DNA of 64,000 nucleotides from UBA2588 sp002339805 (GTDB taxonomy: Bacteria; Chloroflexota; Dehalococcoidia; Lucifugimonadales; UBA3495): positions 248,001-312,000 of the forward strand of contig JBJKVO010000015.1 in NCBI GenBank assembly GCA_045562555.1, written 5' to 3'. A model generated the notes under the pieces. The model worked only from the letters and a program-made list of their open reading frames with translations. It had not been told where the DNA came from and did not search any database. Of this stretch, positions 35,573 to 45,056 are shown piece by piece. How positions within the stretch are numbered: the stretch's first letter is position 1; every line of letters starts with the position of its first letter. A program made the translations under genes and the position numbers.

Positions 35573-36652
35573 CTAGTACCCGACCAATTCCATAAAACCA
35601 TATCCGGAAATCGGTTTGCTTTCGATTGTGCCGCTGATTTTTGTACTTCCTTCCCAGTATGAAAACACTAATTCTGAATCGGGAGAAAACTCGGAATCTT
35701 CGGTAACTGCTGAAATACTTAATGTGAGGTCTAAAACGGGAATGCCAAGCTTCCATTTAACGGGATAATTGGATAGAGTTATGGGGCTTTGCCAGTCCTG
35801 CATAGCTTCCAATGTGAAAGTCTCAGAACGTAAGTGCTGAGAGTTGCCATCAAGGTCTATGTAGGTCCCGTAAGATGTTATGAACTCGTTGGTACTTGTG
35901 TTCCTAACATAGGCGATCATTAATTCGTGGCCATTATCTAGATGAATACTAAACCAATCCCACCCGATTTCGAGATTTTCTAGAAAATCTCCCCATTGAT
36001 GGTCCATCCATGAAGTGCCAGTGATTTTTGTTTGAGTGTCTATATTAGTTATGTGCCCATATGCGTCCAATGAAGAATAGGTGTAGTAATAAGTTTGTCC
36101 GGCTTCTTTCATGTCTACAAAACCTGTCCCATCATGCATGATAGGTTTCTTACTCTTGCTCAAATTCAATTCAACAGAATAATCTTGAACATCGAAATAT
36201 AAGACAAATTTGTCTTTGGTTTCTTTCATTTGCCATGCAGCAACACGGAAGTCAATATAATTTTCTGGAAGATCATCATACTGCTGAAATGATTTTTCTG
36301 AATGGAATACTGTTCCTGCTTGATGGTCGTGCCAGCTAACATGAAATAGCTGAGGGTAAGAGCCATCTAGATCTTGTTGGGTCTGAAATACGGTGAAATG
36401 GTAGCTAAATTCATTTCCTTGAGTATCTGAGACATGCCCATTGAAATACCACCATTCAACAGGCGCATCATGGGGTAGGCCATCTTTGGGCAATACAACC
36501 TGCGGGCCTTCATTTGTTGGTTTATTTGCGTATGCGGTGGGAACTTTATAATCGACGCTAGGAACTGAATAAACTTCGTTTGATGGTGAAGTACATCCTA
36601 CCGTTGCTAAAATAAAAATGAGTAAAGTTATAAATTGGAAATAAAAATTCAT
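35573..36652 (-). CDS. Lipoprotein of the CrtC/AttH lipocalin-like family
   Basis: The 359-residue protein starts at the ATG at 36652, which opens a hydrophobic signal ending in a lipobox-like ATVGC (Cys near residue 20). The rest has the CrtC/AttH lipocalin signatures PVEWWYFNGHVSD, HFTVFQTQQD, HVSWHDHQAGTVFH, SWMDHQWGDFL and GWDWFSIHLDNGHELM. CrtC itself hydrates carotenoids, but most relatives of this type are secreted lipocalin-like proteins of unknown function. Being a lipoprotein argues against a plain carotenoid enzyme. It follows a GlcG-type gene, separated from it by a terminator. Confidence 0.7.
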   Translation of the reverse strand: MNFYFQFITLLIFILATVGCTSPSNEVYSVPSVDYKVPTAYANKPTNEGPQVVLPKDGLPHDAPVEWWYFNGHVSDTQGNEFSYHFTVFQTQQDLDGSYPQLFHVSWHDHQAGTVFHSEKSFQQYDDLPENYIDFRVAAWQMKETKDKFVLYFDVQDYSVELNLSKSKKPIMHDGTGFVDMKEAGQTYYYTYSSLDAYGHITNIDTQTKITGTSWMDHQWGDFLENLEIGWDWFSIHLDNGHELMIAYVRNTSTNEFITSYGTYIDLDGNSQHLRSETFTLEAMQDWQSPITLSNYPVKWKLGIPVLDLTLSISAVTEDSEFSPDSELVFSYWEGSTKISGTIESKPISGYGFMELVGY

Positions 36653-36662
36653 GAAATTTAAT

Positions 36663-36684
36663 GCCGGAGGCGCCACCCTCCGGC
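36663..36684 (-). terminator. Intrinsic terminator-like hairpin after the GlcG-type gene
   Basis: GCCGGAGG and CCTCCGGC form a perfect 8-bp GC-rich stem with a 6-base loop. On the minus strand it is followed by an AT-rich ATTAAATTT run. It lies 9 bases after the GlcG-type stop and just before the start of the lipoprotein gene. Confidence 0.65.
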
Positions 36685-36693
36685 AATTTTGAT

Positions 36694-37095
36694 TTAATTA
36701 AAAGTTTCTACTCCGGCTCTTACGGCATCTTCATCTTCTTGTGATGATCCGCCACTTCCGCCTATAGCTCCGACTAATTGACCATTTTTAAATATAGGGA
36801 GAGCTCCTTGGCCTGGAATGATTTCTCCACCCTCTTTAATCATGATTGCTTGCATAATTGGAGTGTTCAATCGTTCGGTTAAATCTGCACTTGATGCTCC
36901 GTAACATACAGATGCTCGTGCTTTACCTCTAGAGAATACTGGACATCTCCAAGGAGCGCCGTCCATCCATACCATGCACTTTAAGTCACCTCGTGCGTCT
37001 ACCACTGAGATTGCTAGTTTCACTCCCATTTCTTCTGCTTTAGCTTTAGCTGCTTGTAAGGCTTTTTCAGCCTCCGCTAATGTTAACTGTTCCAT
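36694..37095 (-). CDS. GlcG/HbpS-family (DUF336) protein
   Basis: I start at the ATG at 37095, which has AGGAGG 6 bases upstream; the frame is open a further 102 bases, but that would overlap the divergent LLM gene. The 133-residue protein has AEKALQAAKAKAEEMGVKLAISVVDARGD near the N-terminus and ends in a Gly/Ser-rich IGGSGGSSQEDEDAVRAG, as in the DUF336/GlcG/HbpS family. HbpS binds haem, but for most members the ligand is unknown. It is divergent from the F420-type LLM gene. Confidence 0.75.
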   Translation of the reverse strand: MEQLTLAEAEKALQAAKAKAEEMGVKLAISVVDARGDLKCMVWMDGAPWRCPVFSRGKARASVCYGASSADLTERLNTPIMQAIMIKEGGEIIPGQGALPIFKNGQLVGAIGGSGGSSQEDEDAVRAGVETFN

Positions 37096-37167
37096 GTTGC
37101 ACCTCCTATTGATATATTCTATATTATCAGATTGTGGACAAGAATATTTGTATATGTGAGGGATAGT

Positions 37168-38103
37168 ATGAAGTTCGGATTTTATTTGCCAAATCATGGG
37201 CCTACAGCCAGGCCAGGGCCGTTAGCTGAGATCGCTAAAGCAGGAGATGCTGCGGAATTTGATTGTATGGTTGTTGGGGATCACATAATTGTGCCTAAAA
37301 CTATAGATTCTCCATATCCGTATACAGTAGGGGGGGAATTTCCTGGTGGAGACACGGGAGAGTATTTGGAACAATTGACCCTGCTTACGTATTTATCAGC
37401 CATTACAACAAACATAAAAATTGTCCCTAGTGTGATGATTGTCCCGTATAGGAATCCAGTCTTGACAGCAAAAATTTTAGCTACGATGGATTTACTTTCT
37501 AATGGGAGATTAATTTTGGGGGTTGGAGTTGGATGGATGGAAGAGGAATTTGAAGTGATGGCCTCTCCTCCTTTTAAAGAAAGAGGCAAGGTAACTAATG
37601 AGTACCTTAAGATATTTAAGGAATTGTGGACATCAGAATCTCCCGATTATGAAGGAGATTATTATAAATTTTCAAACATTCATTTTCTCCCGAAACCTTT
37701 ACAGAAACCACATCCAAAAATTTGGGTTGGTGGACAAAGCAAGGCTGCCATTAGAAGAGCTGTCAATTTGGGCGATGGTTGGCATCCTGTAGGAGCGATC
37801 CCTGCTACTCCGCTTCATCCAAATCAAATTTCATCTGAGCTCTCCTATCTAAGAGAATATTCGGAATCAGTTGGAAGAGATCCAGAAGAACTCGATATTG
37901 CGATGAAAGCCCCTTTGTACGATGCCTCTAGTGAGGGCCCTAGACGGAAATTTGCAGGGACTGACGAAGAAATTTTGAGGGATATACAAGAATATTCTGA
38001 TTTAGGTGTGTCTCATATTATATTTGATATGAGGAGTACAGACTTATCTCAAACTTTAGAAAAAATATCCTGGTTTTCTGAGCAAATTATCAAGAATACA
38101 TAG
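37168..38103 (+). CDS. LLM-class oxidoreductase, F420-type
   Basis: This 311-residue protein starts at the ATG at 37168, 72 bases from the divergent GlcG-type gene. It has FGFYLPNHGP, the phrase 'DFDCMVVGDHI'-like EFDCMVVGDHIIVP, TAKILATMDLLSNGRLILGVGVGWMEEEFE and 'HPKIWVGGQSKAAIRRAVNLGDGW'. The compact length and these motifs fit the F420-dependent branch of the luciferase-like family rather than the FMN monooxygenase branch. The substrate is unknown. It is one of four LLM genes in the window. Confidence 0.8.
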   Translation: MKFGFYLPNHGPTARPGPLAEIAKAGDAAEFDCMVVGDHIIVPKTIDSPYPYTVGGEFPGGDTGEYLEQLTLLTYLSAITTNIKIVPSVMIVPYRNPVLTAKILATMDLLSNGRLILGVGVGWMEEEFEVMASPPFKERGKVTNEYLKIFKELWTSESPDYEGDYYKFSNIHFLPKPLQKPHPKIWVGGQSKAAIRRAVNLGDGWHPVGAIPATPLHPNQISSELSYLREYSESVGRDPEELDIAMKAPLYDASSEGPRRKFAGTDEEILRDIQEYSDLGVSHIIFDMRSTDLSQTLEKISWFSEQIIKNT

Positions 38104-38170
38104 TTGGATTGTAATATTTAATTGATACAATGGTATGTACAATTCTAAGCATATTGATTGAGGAGATAAA

Positions 38171-38971
38171 GTGGATTCGTTAGAACATAGATATCAGGTG
38201 GGTCAAGAAATGCGAGCCAAATTGGCAGGCAATAACCAAGGTCATAATTCGATTCCTGGAACAGATCAATTAGCTCCAGATCTTCGCCGTATTATAGATG
38301 AGTGTCTTTTTGGAAAAATATGGACCCGTCCTGGTCTTGATTTAAAAGAAAGGAGCATATGTACTATTTCGGTTTTAATGGCTAATGGGCAAATGCTTCT
38401 GTTAAGGCGACATATTGAAAGAGGCTTAACAGTAGGATTGACTCCTGCTCAAATTGTAGAGGTGTTCATCCAATTGACTTTTTATGTGGGGATACCGCAG
38501 GTTGAGAATGCTCTCTTGCTTACAAGAGATATATTTGAAGCAAACAGTGTTGATTTTGAAGCTACTTTTGATTATGACATATCAAAATCAGTAGAGCAGC
38601 TTTACCAAGAAGGTATAGCAAAGCATGAAGAGCATTATCAGGATATCGATGCTTATTTGGACGCTAATGCTAGTGACGCAGAGATTGAGATTGAACGACT
38701 AGTAAATGAATATCACTGGGGTGCGATATATACAAGGCCTCATCTGAGCTCAAAAGAACGGGCTATGTGTAGCTTAGCAGCATTATCAGCTGTAGGGGTG
38801 TATGACAGGCAAGTTAGAAGACGAATAGAAGGAGCGCTTGAATTAGGCATGAAGCCTGTAGAAATTTTAGAGGTATTCATTCAAGTAATGCTATACGGCG
38901 GTTATTTTGGGACTAGATCAGCGATACGAGTGGCTAGGTCAGTGTTTACAGAAAAAGGCCTGAGCGTTTAG
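38171..38971 (+). CDS. Double carboxymuconolactone decarboxylase-like protein
   Basis: The 266-residue protein carries two tandem CMD domains. The first holds RPGLDLKERSICTISVLMANGQ and HIERGLTVGLTPAQIVEVFIQ, the second RPHLSSKERAMCSLAALSAVG and RIEGALELGMKPVEILEVFIQ, so one unit is a duplication of the other. Family members include PcaC and AhpD, but the reactive CxxC of AhpD is absent, as each domain keeps only one cysteine at that place. The start is a GTG with GAGGAG upstream. It lies before the HPP gene and a PrpD-type gene. Confidence 0.8.
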   Translation: MDSLEHRYQVGQEMRAKLAGNNQGHNSIPGTDQLAPDLRRIIDECLFGKIWTRPGLDLKERSICTISVLMANGQMLLLRRHIERGLTVGLTPAQIVEVFIQLTFYVGIPQVENALLLTRDIFEANSVDFEATFDYDISKSVEQLYQEGIAKHEEHYQDIDAYLDANASDAEIEIERLVNEYHWGAIYTRPHLSSKERAMCSLAALSAVGVYDRQVRRRIEGALELGMKPVEILEVFIQVMLYGGYFGTRSAIRVARSVFTEKGLSV

Positions 38972-38995
38972 AAGATTGTCTGTTGAAAGGTAATA

Positions 38996-39499
38996 ATGGG
39001 TTCATTTCATATAGCTAATCCGAATATCAGAGGGCACTGGGGACGCTATTTAGCGCAATCAGTTTTAGCCGTTTTTGCCATGTTGGTTGTGTTACTGTTC
39101 ATAGACTCCGTCGCAAATGCTGCATTAGTAGCTGGATTAGGTTCCACCGTGGTTACAGCATTTCTCCATCCTCAAGCTTCATCAGGAAGATTAAGGGCTA
39201 TTATTGGCGGGCATTCTTGTGGTTTAATCGTTGGCTCAATTTTGGCACTGGTGTTTATAAATTATGAATTAGTCATAATTACTTTTGCTTACGGAGATAT
39301 TTTGGTTATGGCTGGAGCGGTCGGGTTGACAATATTGGCTATGGGTTTGACAGACACTGAGCATCCTCCTGCTGCAGGCATCGCATTGGGTATGGCGGGT
39401 AGACCATGGGAATTGAATATTTTTGTATATATACTTATTGCAGTTTTAATATTAGGAATAATCCGGTTTATTTTTAATAAATTGATCAAAGAAATCTAA
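38996..39499 (+). CDS. HPP-family integral membrane protein
   Basis: This 167-residue protein has about five hydrophobic segments. The phrase TEHPPAAGIALG near residue 123 holds the His-Pro-Pro of the HPP family, and LGSTVVTAFLHPQAS is also typical. The role of the family is not well defined; one cyanobacterial member takes up nitrite. It lies between the double-CMD gene and a PrpD-type gene, with short gaps on both sides. Substrate unknown. Confidence 0.75.
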   Translation: MGSFHIANPNIRGHWGRYLAQSVLAVFAMLVVLLFIDSVANAALVAGLGSTVVTAFLHPQASSGRLRAIIGGHSCGLIVGSILALVFINYELVIITFAYGDILVMAGAVGLTILAMGLTDTEHPPAAGIALGMAGRPWELNIFVYILIAVLILGIIRFIFNKLIKEI

Positions 39500-39516
39500 A
39501 GAAGAGGAGAGACAAG

Positions 39517-40914
39517 ATGGCAGATTCTTTAACTAGGGTTTTCAGTCGGTTTGCCAAAAATTTACGTTATGAGCAATTGCCAGATGAAGTTGTAGATAAA
39601 TTGAAGGCTTCTTTGTTACATGCAATGGTGGTTTCAATTATTGGGGCAGGTACAGAACACGGAAAGAATGCTATACAGTTAATTAAACGAGAGGAGCCAC
39701 AGAGTGAAGGCTCCACTATTCTTTTTGATGGTTCTAAATCCACTAGATCTGGTGCTGCTTTTGTGAATAGTAAGTTAATGCATGCAACAAATCAGTCAGA
39801 CTCCTATCGAATGTTATTGCACCCTGGTCCTTGTGTTATTCCTGCTGCTTTATCAAGTGCTGAGTTGGAGAACAGCACAGGTAAAGAATTACTAGTTGCG
39901 ATGGCAGCAGCTTATGAGATTCAAGCACGTATAGGTAGTGATTTTATTCCTTCTACACAAGCTAGAGGTTTCAGATCCAGTGCTGTGTATGGCACTATTG
40001 CGTCTGCTATTGCCACCGGAATGCTTTTGAATCTTACAGAAGATCAATTGGTTACATGTATGGCTTTGGCATGCACTTTTACAGGAGGAACAAATGAAGG
40101 GCCTCGTTCAGGAGGAAGGGAGATGATGTTTCATGAGCCTGTTGCTACGAGAACTGGAATTATGGCTGCGTTGCTTTCGCAAGAAGACGTTAAAGGATCC
40201 GAAACATCCTTAGAAGGTGATGCAGGGTTTTATAACGCTTTTGTTGGCAACAACACTGGAGAACTTTCTTATGTTTTTGCTGGACCCAAACAAGTTAACT
40301 TAAACTCAATTGTAGAAGGTTTGGGCAGTAACTGGGAGTTACTTCATATTACTCCTAAGATATATCCTACAGCAGGATACAATAATCCAGTAATTGAATT
40401 AATGACGGACATCAGGAAAGAGCATGTTATAGAGTTTGATCGGATTTCCAGTATTCATGTCGATATGAACTGGCTTGAGACAACGTATCCCTCTCCTGCT
40501 TTCCCAAGTAGCGCTCGAACATCTCCTGGGATTGGTAGCACGCATTATTTTGCGGCGTACACTTGTTTGAATGGATATTATCCTCCGCTAAAAGAGAGAG
40601 TAGATCCAGAAGTGGCCAGTGATTTAAAAGAAGAACAGGTGCTTAAATTGATGGAAAAAGTCACTATTGAAGGGCACAAAGATAGACTAGCATTTTCTCC
40701 AAGAATAACTATTACTTTGTTTGACGGCACGGAATATAAAGGCGAATACCAGGGAACTGAGCTGGAATGGGACTTCAAAACAGAATGTGATCGTGTGCAG
40801 CCATTGTTTGAAAACATGGATTGGCCTACGGAAAAATTAGATAAAATGATAGAGATTGTACGCAACATTGAACTGGAAGAATCTGTACATGAAATGATTG
40901 CACAGGGTTCTTAA
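39517..40914 (+). CDS. MmgE/PrpD-family protein
   Basis: The 465-residue protein belongs to the MmgE/PrpD family, which includes 2-methylcitrate dehydratase and cis-aconitate decarboxylase. Signs are ATNQSDSYRMLLHPGPCVIPAAL, AAAYEIQARIGSDF, GTIASAIATGMLLNL and 'WELLHITPKIYPTAGYNNPVIE'. The dehydratase active-site pattern around a 'D...HP' is present. Without the methylcitrate synthase gene nearby, the substrate is open; many marine bacteria have several PrpD-like proteins of unknown role. An AGAGGAG site precedes the ATG. Confidence 0.8.
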   Translation: MADSLTRVFSRFAKNLRYEQLPDEVVDKLKASLLHAMVVSIIGAGTEHGKNAIQLIKREEPQSEGSTILFDGSKSTRSGAAFVNSKLMHATNQSDSYRMLLHPGPCVIPAALSSAELENSTGKELLVAMAAAYEIQARIGSDFIPSTQARGFRSSAVYGTIASAIATGMLLNLTEDQLVTCMALACTFTGGTNEGPRSGGREMMFHEPVATRTGIMAALLSQEDVKGSETSLEGDAGFYNAFVGNNTGELSYVFAGPKQVNLNSIVEGLGSNWELLHITPKIYPTAGYNNPVIELMTDIRKEHVIEFDRISSIHVDMNWLETTYPSPAFPSSARTSPGIGSTHYFAAYTCLNGYYPPLKERVDPEVASDLKEEQVLKLMEKVTIEGHKDRLAFSPRITITLFDGTEYKGEYQGTELEWDFKTECDRVQPLFENMDWPTEKLDKMIEIVRNIELEESVHEMIAQGS

Positions 40915-40915
40915 T

Positions 40916-41824
40916 TTGAATAAACGACTTTTAATTTGCGCGCTTGGTTTTATTGTTTCCTTAAACTTGGCATGCAGCGGAACACCATCTCCTGTTCAAA
41001 AATCCCAAAATACTAACATGGTAGTGGCCACAACTTCTGATGTGACTGTAGGGGACAATAGAATCGGTTTTTCTTTGTTTGACTTTGAAGGAGAAAGTAT
41101 TGTTGTAGATCAAGTTTTAGTAGAAGCAATTTTTTATCCTCCTAATGAAAATGAAGGAGTAATTAAAGATACGTCCACAGCTTATTGGATGAGTATTCCA
41201 GGGGTGGCTGGCAAAGGGTTGTATGTAACAGACATTTTCTTCGATGTATCGGGTGCTGGCACTCAAGAGAATCCGAACTATTGGGAAATAGTGGGTTCTT
41301 TTGTTTACGAAGATGAAAGCACATGGAGCAAAGCCGCAATTGTTGTTAATGAATATTCTTCTATTACATCCATAGGTGAGCGTGTGCCTAAAAGCGTAAC
41401 TTTGACAGCTGATAATGAAGCGGACTTAAAATTTATATCTACTGATCCAGATCCTGATGTAGATTTATATCGTTTGTCGATTGATGAAGCTGTTACGAAC
41501 GGGAAGCCATCAGTGATTGTTTTTGCAACTCCTGCTTTGTGTGTCAGTCAAGTGTGTGGCCCAATTGTAGATATGGTGTCCACAGTAAAAAACAGATACA
41601 CAGATCGAGTTGATTTTATTCATGTAGAGGTTTTTGCGAATCCTAATGATTTGGTAGAACAAGGACGCTTTAGCGGCCAGCAAGTAGATGCAGTGTCAGA
41701 ATGGGGATTAGTGACAGAGCCTTGGTTATTTGTGGTTGATGCAGAGGGAAGACTTGCGGACAAATTTGAAATTTTTGTTACCAGCGAGGAAGTAATAGAA
41801 GCTATAGAGTCTGTTGTAAATTAA
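40916..41824 (+). CDS. Thioredoxin-like lipoprotein
   Basis: I start at the TTG at 40916 with an AGGG site upstream; a TTG at 40898 overlaps the PrpD-type gene. The 302-residue product has a lipobox-like LNLAC near residue 20, so it should be an outer-face lipoprotein. The C-terminal half has VIVFATPALCVSQVCGPIVDMV (a Cys-x3-x-Cys arrangement) and WGLVTEPWLFVVDAEGRL, which resembles a thioredoxin/SCO-type fold. A redox or copper role is possible but not shown. It is convergent with a small lipoprotein gene. Confidence 0.6.
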   Translation: MNKRLLICALGFIVSLNLACSGTPSPVQKSQNTNMVVATTSDVTVGDNRIGFSLFDFEGESIVVDQVLVEAIFYPPNENEGVIKDTSTAYWMSIPGVAGKGLYVTDIFFDVSGAGTQENPNYWEIVGSFVYEDESTWSKAAIVVNEYSSITSIGERVPKSVTLTADNEADLKFISTDPDPDVDLYRLSIDEAVTNGKPSVIVFATPALCVSQVCGPIVDMVSTVKNRYTDRVDFIHVEVFANPNDLVEQGRFSGQQVDAVSEWGLVTEPWLFVVDAEGRLADKFEIFVTSEEVIEAIESVVN

Positions 41825-42141
41825 TCAGTGATTTCTGTTGCTACAAGAAGACTGCCCTCACGAATAAAAGTTACAGTTACGGGTTCCCCTGTTATTTGGT
41901 GCTCTTTAATGTGAGATGGGGTGAATCCAATAAAGCCGTTGGTTTCAAAACGGTAAATTGTTCCTGCAGAGGATTTAACTTCAAATGAATCGACCTCAGA
42001 TATTGATTTTGCCACCACTGACATTACTTTACCGTTGATAACATTGGAATTTTGTTCTTGATTAAGATTTGAACACGCTACTATAAAACACAATATAAAC
42101 GTAAGGCTTACGTATTTAAGATTAATTGAATTTAAATACAC
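41821..42141 (-). CDS. Small hypothetical lipoprotein
   Basis: The 106-residue product starts at a GTG at 42141, overlapping the end of the ABC permease gene by 20 bases. Its N-terminus is a hydrophobic signal with LCFIVAC, a lipobox, so the mature part should be anchored by a lipid. The soluble part has several beta strands and no familiar motif. It overlaps the stop of the convergent thioredoxin-like lipoprotein by 4 bases. Confidence 0.5.
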   Translation of the reverse strand: MYLNSINLKYVSLTFILCFIVACSNLNQEQNSNVINGKVMSVVAKSISEVDSFEVKSSAGTIYRFETNGFIGFTPSHIKEHQITGEPVTVTFIREGSLLVATEITD

Positions 42142-43171
42142 GCGTGGCTATTACCCCGGTTAATAAAATCCATACTAACAAAACAGCAATTGAGGGCCAA
42201 ATAGCTATTAATGACATCTGGCTGAGAGCTACTTCTCTTAGTGCTTCTAGCATAGGTGTTAAGGGTATTATCGCAGATAATAACGGCAGTGGCCAAGGGA
42301 GGTATTCGACGGGGAAAAACGTTCCAGACAGAAAAATCATTGGGAATATAACCGCGTTACCTAAGCCAGATCCAGCTGCTGGAGAGTTTGCCCAGGAGGA
42401 CAGGATAAATCCTATGTTTATGAATACTATTGTTCCAATAATAACAATCACATATATGTACAATATATTTCCGTAGATATTTGCTCCAAAAATGAAGCAG
42501 CCAACTATTAATATGACGCTTGTTTGGACTAGGACTAGCACCAAATGAGAAAGTATTTCACAGAAGAAGAACTTCCAGATTGGTAAAGGAGTCGCGAGAA
42601 GGCGTTTAAGGATATTTTGATTTCTATATGTGCTCAATTGTATGGTTATAGAAATCACAGAGTTTACAGTTATTGCAAGGCCAATAATTCCCAATAGAAC
42701 AGTATCAAAATAATTTGCTGGTTCTTTGTTGATACTGTCGCCGATTGTGGTCACCACGTAATTCGGGTTTGTTAATTGTTGTATAGTATCTCTTGTCGTA
42801 GCTGCTATTACTTGATGCTCTGTATCATTTGGTGAAGCGTATTGCACGGTAACAAAAGGATTTTCTAGAGAAAAATTCTCTGGAATGTAAATTCCGTACT
42901 CTAAGGATCCGGTTTCAAGGTCGGTCTCCAGCGATTTTGAGTCCGTTTGCGAAGATATGCTCCATCCTTTGATGTTACCGAGAGAATCTATTAATTGAGT
43001 CGCCAATTCATCTTCTGAGGAATTTAAGATTCCTATTTTGGACTTGCTGTATTCAGACATGTTAAATAGGCCGAAAACTGTGACCAATAATAATGGAAAA
43101 AACAAAGCCCAAAAAGCTGTTTGGCGATTTCGGTACATTATTTTTAAATTGCTGATAAATAATTGAGTCAT
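42122..43171 (-). CDS. ABC-2 type transporter permease
   Basis: The 349-residue protein has an N-terminal segment, then a long extracytoplasmic loop, then five or six hydrophobic segments. It ends with the ABC-2 signature FPMIFLSGTFFPVEYLPWPLPLLSAIIPLTP. It starts at the ATG at 43171, 4 bases after the ATPase stop. The pair probably forms an exporter, with the substrate unknown. Its stop overlaps a small lipoprotein gene. Confidence 0.85.
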   Translation of the reverse strand: MTQLFISNLKIMYRNRQTAFWALFFPLLLVTVFGLFNMSEYSKSKIGILNSSEDELATQLIDSLGNIKGWSISSQTDSKSLETDLETGSLEYGIYIPENFSLENPFVTVQYASPNDTEHQVIAATTRDTIQQLTNPNYVVTTIGDSINKEPANYFDTVLLGIIGLAITVNSVISITIQLSTYRNQNILKRLLATPLPIWKFFFCEILSHLVLVLVQTSVILIVGCFIFGANIYGNILYIYVIVIIGTIVFINIGFILSSWANSPAAGSGLGNAVIFPMIFLSGTFFPVEYLPWPLPLLSAIIPLTPMLEALREVALSQMSLIAIWPSIAVLLVWILLTGVIATRVFKFN

Positions 43172-43175
43172 AATT

Positions 43176-44087
43176 CTAATTTTGGGTAAAATTAATAAAG
43201 ACATCTTCTAAGGTGGGTTCAGATATTTCTAAACTAATGGGTTCGATGTCGTTGTTAGATAACATTTTTAATATGGTGCTGAAGTTTCCAGGCTCAGTTC
43301 CTATTTGCATTTTGTATTTGCAGGGTTCTATTTGCTCATAATTGGGATCTATTTTTTCTATATGTTTCAGTTTATTGTTATTTAAATTCTCAAGTGTAGT
43401 TATTGTCATCGAATTGGTCGAATTTAGTGACTGTTTGAGGTTGTCTGGGCTATCAATAGTTATGATTTTGCCATGATTCATTATGGCTATTTTGTCACAC
43501 AATGTATTGGCTTCTTCCATGTAATGTGTGGTTATGAGCACTGTGGTTCCTTTTTTGTTAATGGCTTGAATCATGCTCCAAACTTCTCGGCGAGAATTAG
43601 GATCTAAAGCGGTTGTGGGCTCGTCTAAAATCAAAATTTGCGGATTATTTATTAAAGCAGCAGCAAGTGTAAACTTGTGAGTTTCTCCTCCAGATAGTTG
43701 CTTTAATCGGCTCTGAGTTTTTTCTCCTAACCCCACTTCTTCCAATAACTCCCGAGCGTTTCTGGAATTTTTATACATGGATCCAAATAAGGTCAATATC
43801 TCTTTTAGGGTGAGGTAATCAAAATATGCTGATGATTGCAGTTGTATACCAAGGATGCTTTTAATAGACTTGGAATCTTTTTTTAAATCCATACCGCGAA
43901 TCGTAACGGATCCTGATTGGTAAGATGTTAGTCCTTCTATGATTTCTAATGTGGTAGTTTTGCCCGCTCCATTAGGTCCTAATATTCCGAATATTTCGCC
44001 TTCACGAACGCTAAAAGAAACATCATTAACGGCTAGGAATTTGCCGTAGGACTTATTTAAATCAGTGACCTGTACAACGGGATTCAT
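43176..44087 (-). CDS. ABC transporter ATP-binding protein (ABC-2 export type)
   Basis: I start at the ATG at 44087; the longer open frame overlaps the divergent ctaA promoter region. The 303-residue ATPase has Walker A GPNGAGKTT, the Q-loop, LSGGETHKFT and Walker B LILDEPTT, then an H-loop in ITTHYMEEANTLCD. Members near ABC-2 permeases export drugs, polysaccharides or lipids. The C-terminal ~80 residues form the regulatory extension common to this class. It is divergent from ctaA, 67 bases apart. Confidence 0.88.
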   Translation of the reverse strand: MNPVVQVTDLNKSYGKFLAVNDVSFSVREGEIFGILGPNGAGKTTTLEIIEGLTSYQSGSVTIRGMDLKKDSKSIKSILGIQLQSSAYFDYLTLKEILTLFGSMYKNSRNARELLEEVGLGEKTQSRLKQLSGGETHKFTLAAALINNPQILILDEPTTALDPNSRREVWSMIQAINKKGTTVLITTHYMEEANTLCDKIAIMNHGKIITIDSPDNLKQSLNSTNSMTITTLENLNNNKLKHIEKIDPNYEQIEPCKYKMQIGTEPGNFSTILKMLSNNDIEPISLEISEPTLEDVFINFTQN

Positions 44088-44154
44088 GATAATATTAAAT
44101 ATAACATAAACTGCTTTGATTAGCAGATACTCGTATAAATAGGTGTAGTGACAA

Positions 44155-45051
44155 GTGACCGACAAGAGAATAAACATAACATCAAATTTGATGATAATCA
44201 CGGCTTTGTCTGTGTTGGTATTAATAACAGTTGGCGGAATAGTTAGGACTACCGGCTCAGGATTAGGGTGCCCGGATTGGCCTTTATGTTACGGGAAAGT
44301 TCTGCCCCCGTTCGAATATCATGCCATTATTGAATACCTTCATAGATTTATCGCTTCGATTATAGTTGGACCACTAGTTTTGGTGAATTTCGCCTTGGTC
44401 GTGCTATGGATGAGGAAAGACAAAGCTTTGCTATGGATAAGCTTGGTTACTGTTGTATTGCTATTAATACAGGGTGGCCTAGGAGCGATTACTGTTTTAA
44501 ATGAACTACCGCCTGCAATAGTTGCCGTACATTTGTCTACAGGGGAGTTGTTTTTTGCTTTAATAATCACTCAAGCCACTTTAATGTACAAATATCGGCT
44601 TGTGAATGCTAATTCATTTGCACTGTCTCGGAAAATTGTGGTGCTGACTATTTTGTCTGTTCCTGTAATGTATTTTGTTTTAATCAGCGGATCATTGGTT
44701 ACCGCTAATGGGGCATTGGCAGCATGTCTATCTTGGCCTTTGTGCGGGAATAGCGGGTTTTTAGCGTCCATTCATATGGGTCACAGATGGGCTGTATTGG
44801 TTTTGGGATTGTTTGTTATCTATGTGGTACATTTTGCTATTAAAAACAAAAGCTTCCCAGGTGATGTTAGGAAGATTGCAATGTTAGTGGCTCTAGTTTT
44901 TATTATTCAGATAGCTGTGGGAGCTTTGATGATCATGTTGCGCTTTCCTATCTACCTAACGGCAACACATGTTGCTATGGCATCAGTGGTTTGGGGTGCA
45001 ACAGTATGGTACGCTGCGCAACTTATTCTATGTAGGCGTATTTCCGCATAG
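44155..45051 (+). CDS. ctaA: Haem A synthase
   Basis: The 298-residue protein has eight hydrophobic segments. The phrase 'TGSGLGCPDWPLCYGKVLPP' near residue 32 holds the paired cysteines of the first extracellular loop of CtaA, and EYLHRFIAS contains a haem-ligand histidine. A second loop, AACLSWPLCGN, and HMGHRWAV complete the internal duplication typical of CtaA. The enzyme converts haem O to haem A for the aa3 oxidase. The start is a GTG. It is followed 5 bases later by ctaB. Confidence 0.92.
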   Translation: MTDKRINITSNLMIITALSVLVLITVGGIVRTTGSGLGCPDWPLCYGKVLPPFEYHAIIEYLHRFIASIIVGPLVLVNFALVVLWMRKDKALLWISLVTVVLLLIQGGLGAITVLNELPPAIVAVHLSTGELFFALIITQATLMYKYRLVNANSFALSRKIVVLTILSVPVMYFVLISGSLVTANGALAACLSWPLCGNSGFLASIHMGHRWAVLVLGLFVIYVVHFAIKNKSFPGDVRKIAMLVALVFIIQIAVGALMIMLRFPIYLTATHVAMASVVWGATVWYAAQLILCRRISA

Positions 45052-45056
45052 TAGTT

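Noticed and set aside
35463..35756. Minus-strand open frame of 97 codons
   Set aside because: It overlaps the 3' end of the lipocalin-like lipoprotein in another frame, with no recognisable domain.
35573..36652. Carotenoid hydratase CrtC tied to the rhodopsin
   Set aside because: The lipoprotein signal and distance from the rhodopsin (22 kb) do not support a carotenoid role; only the fold is shared.
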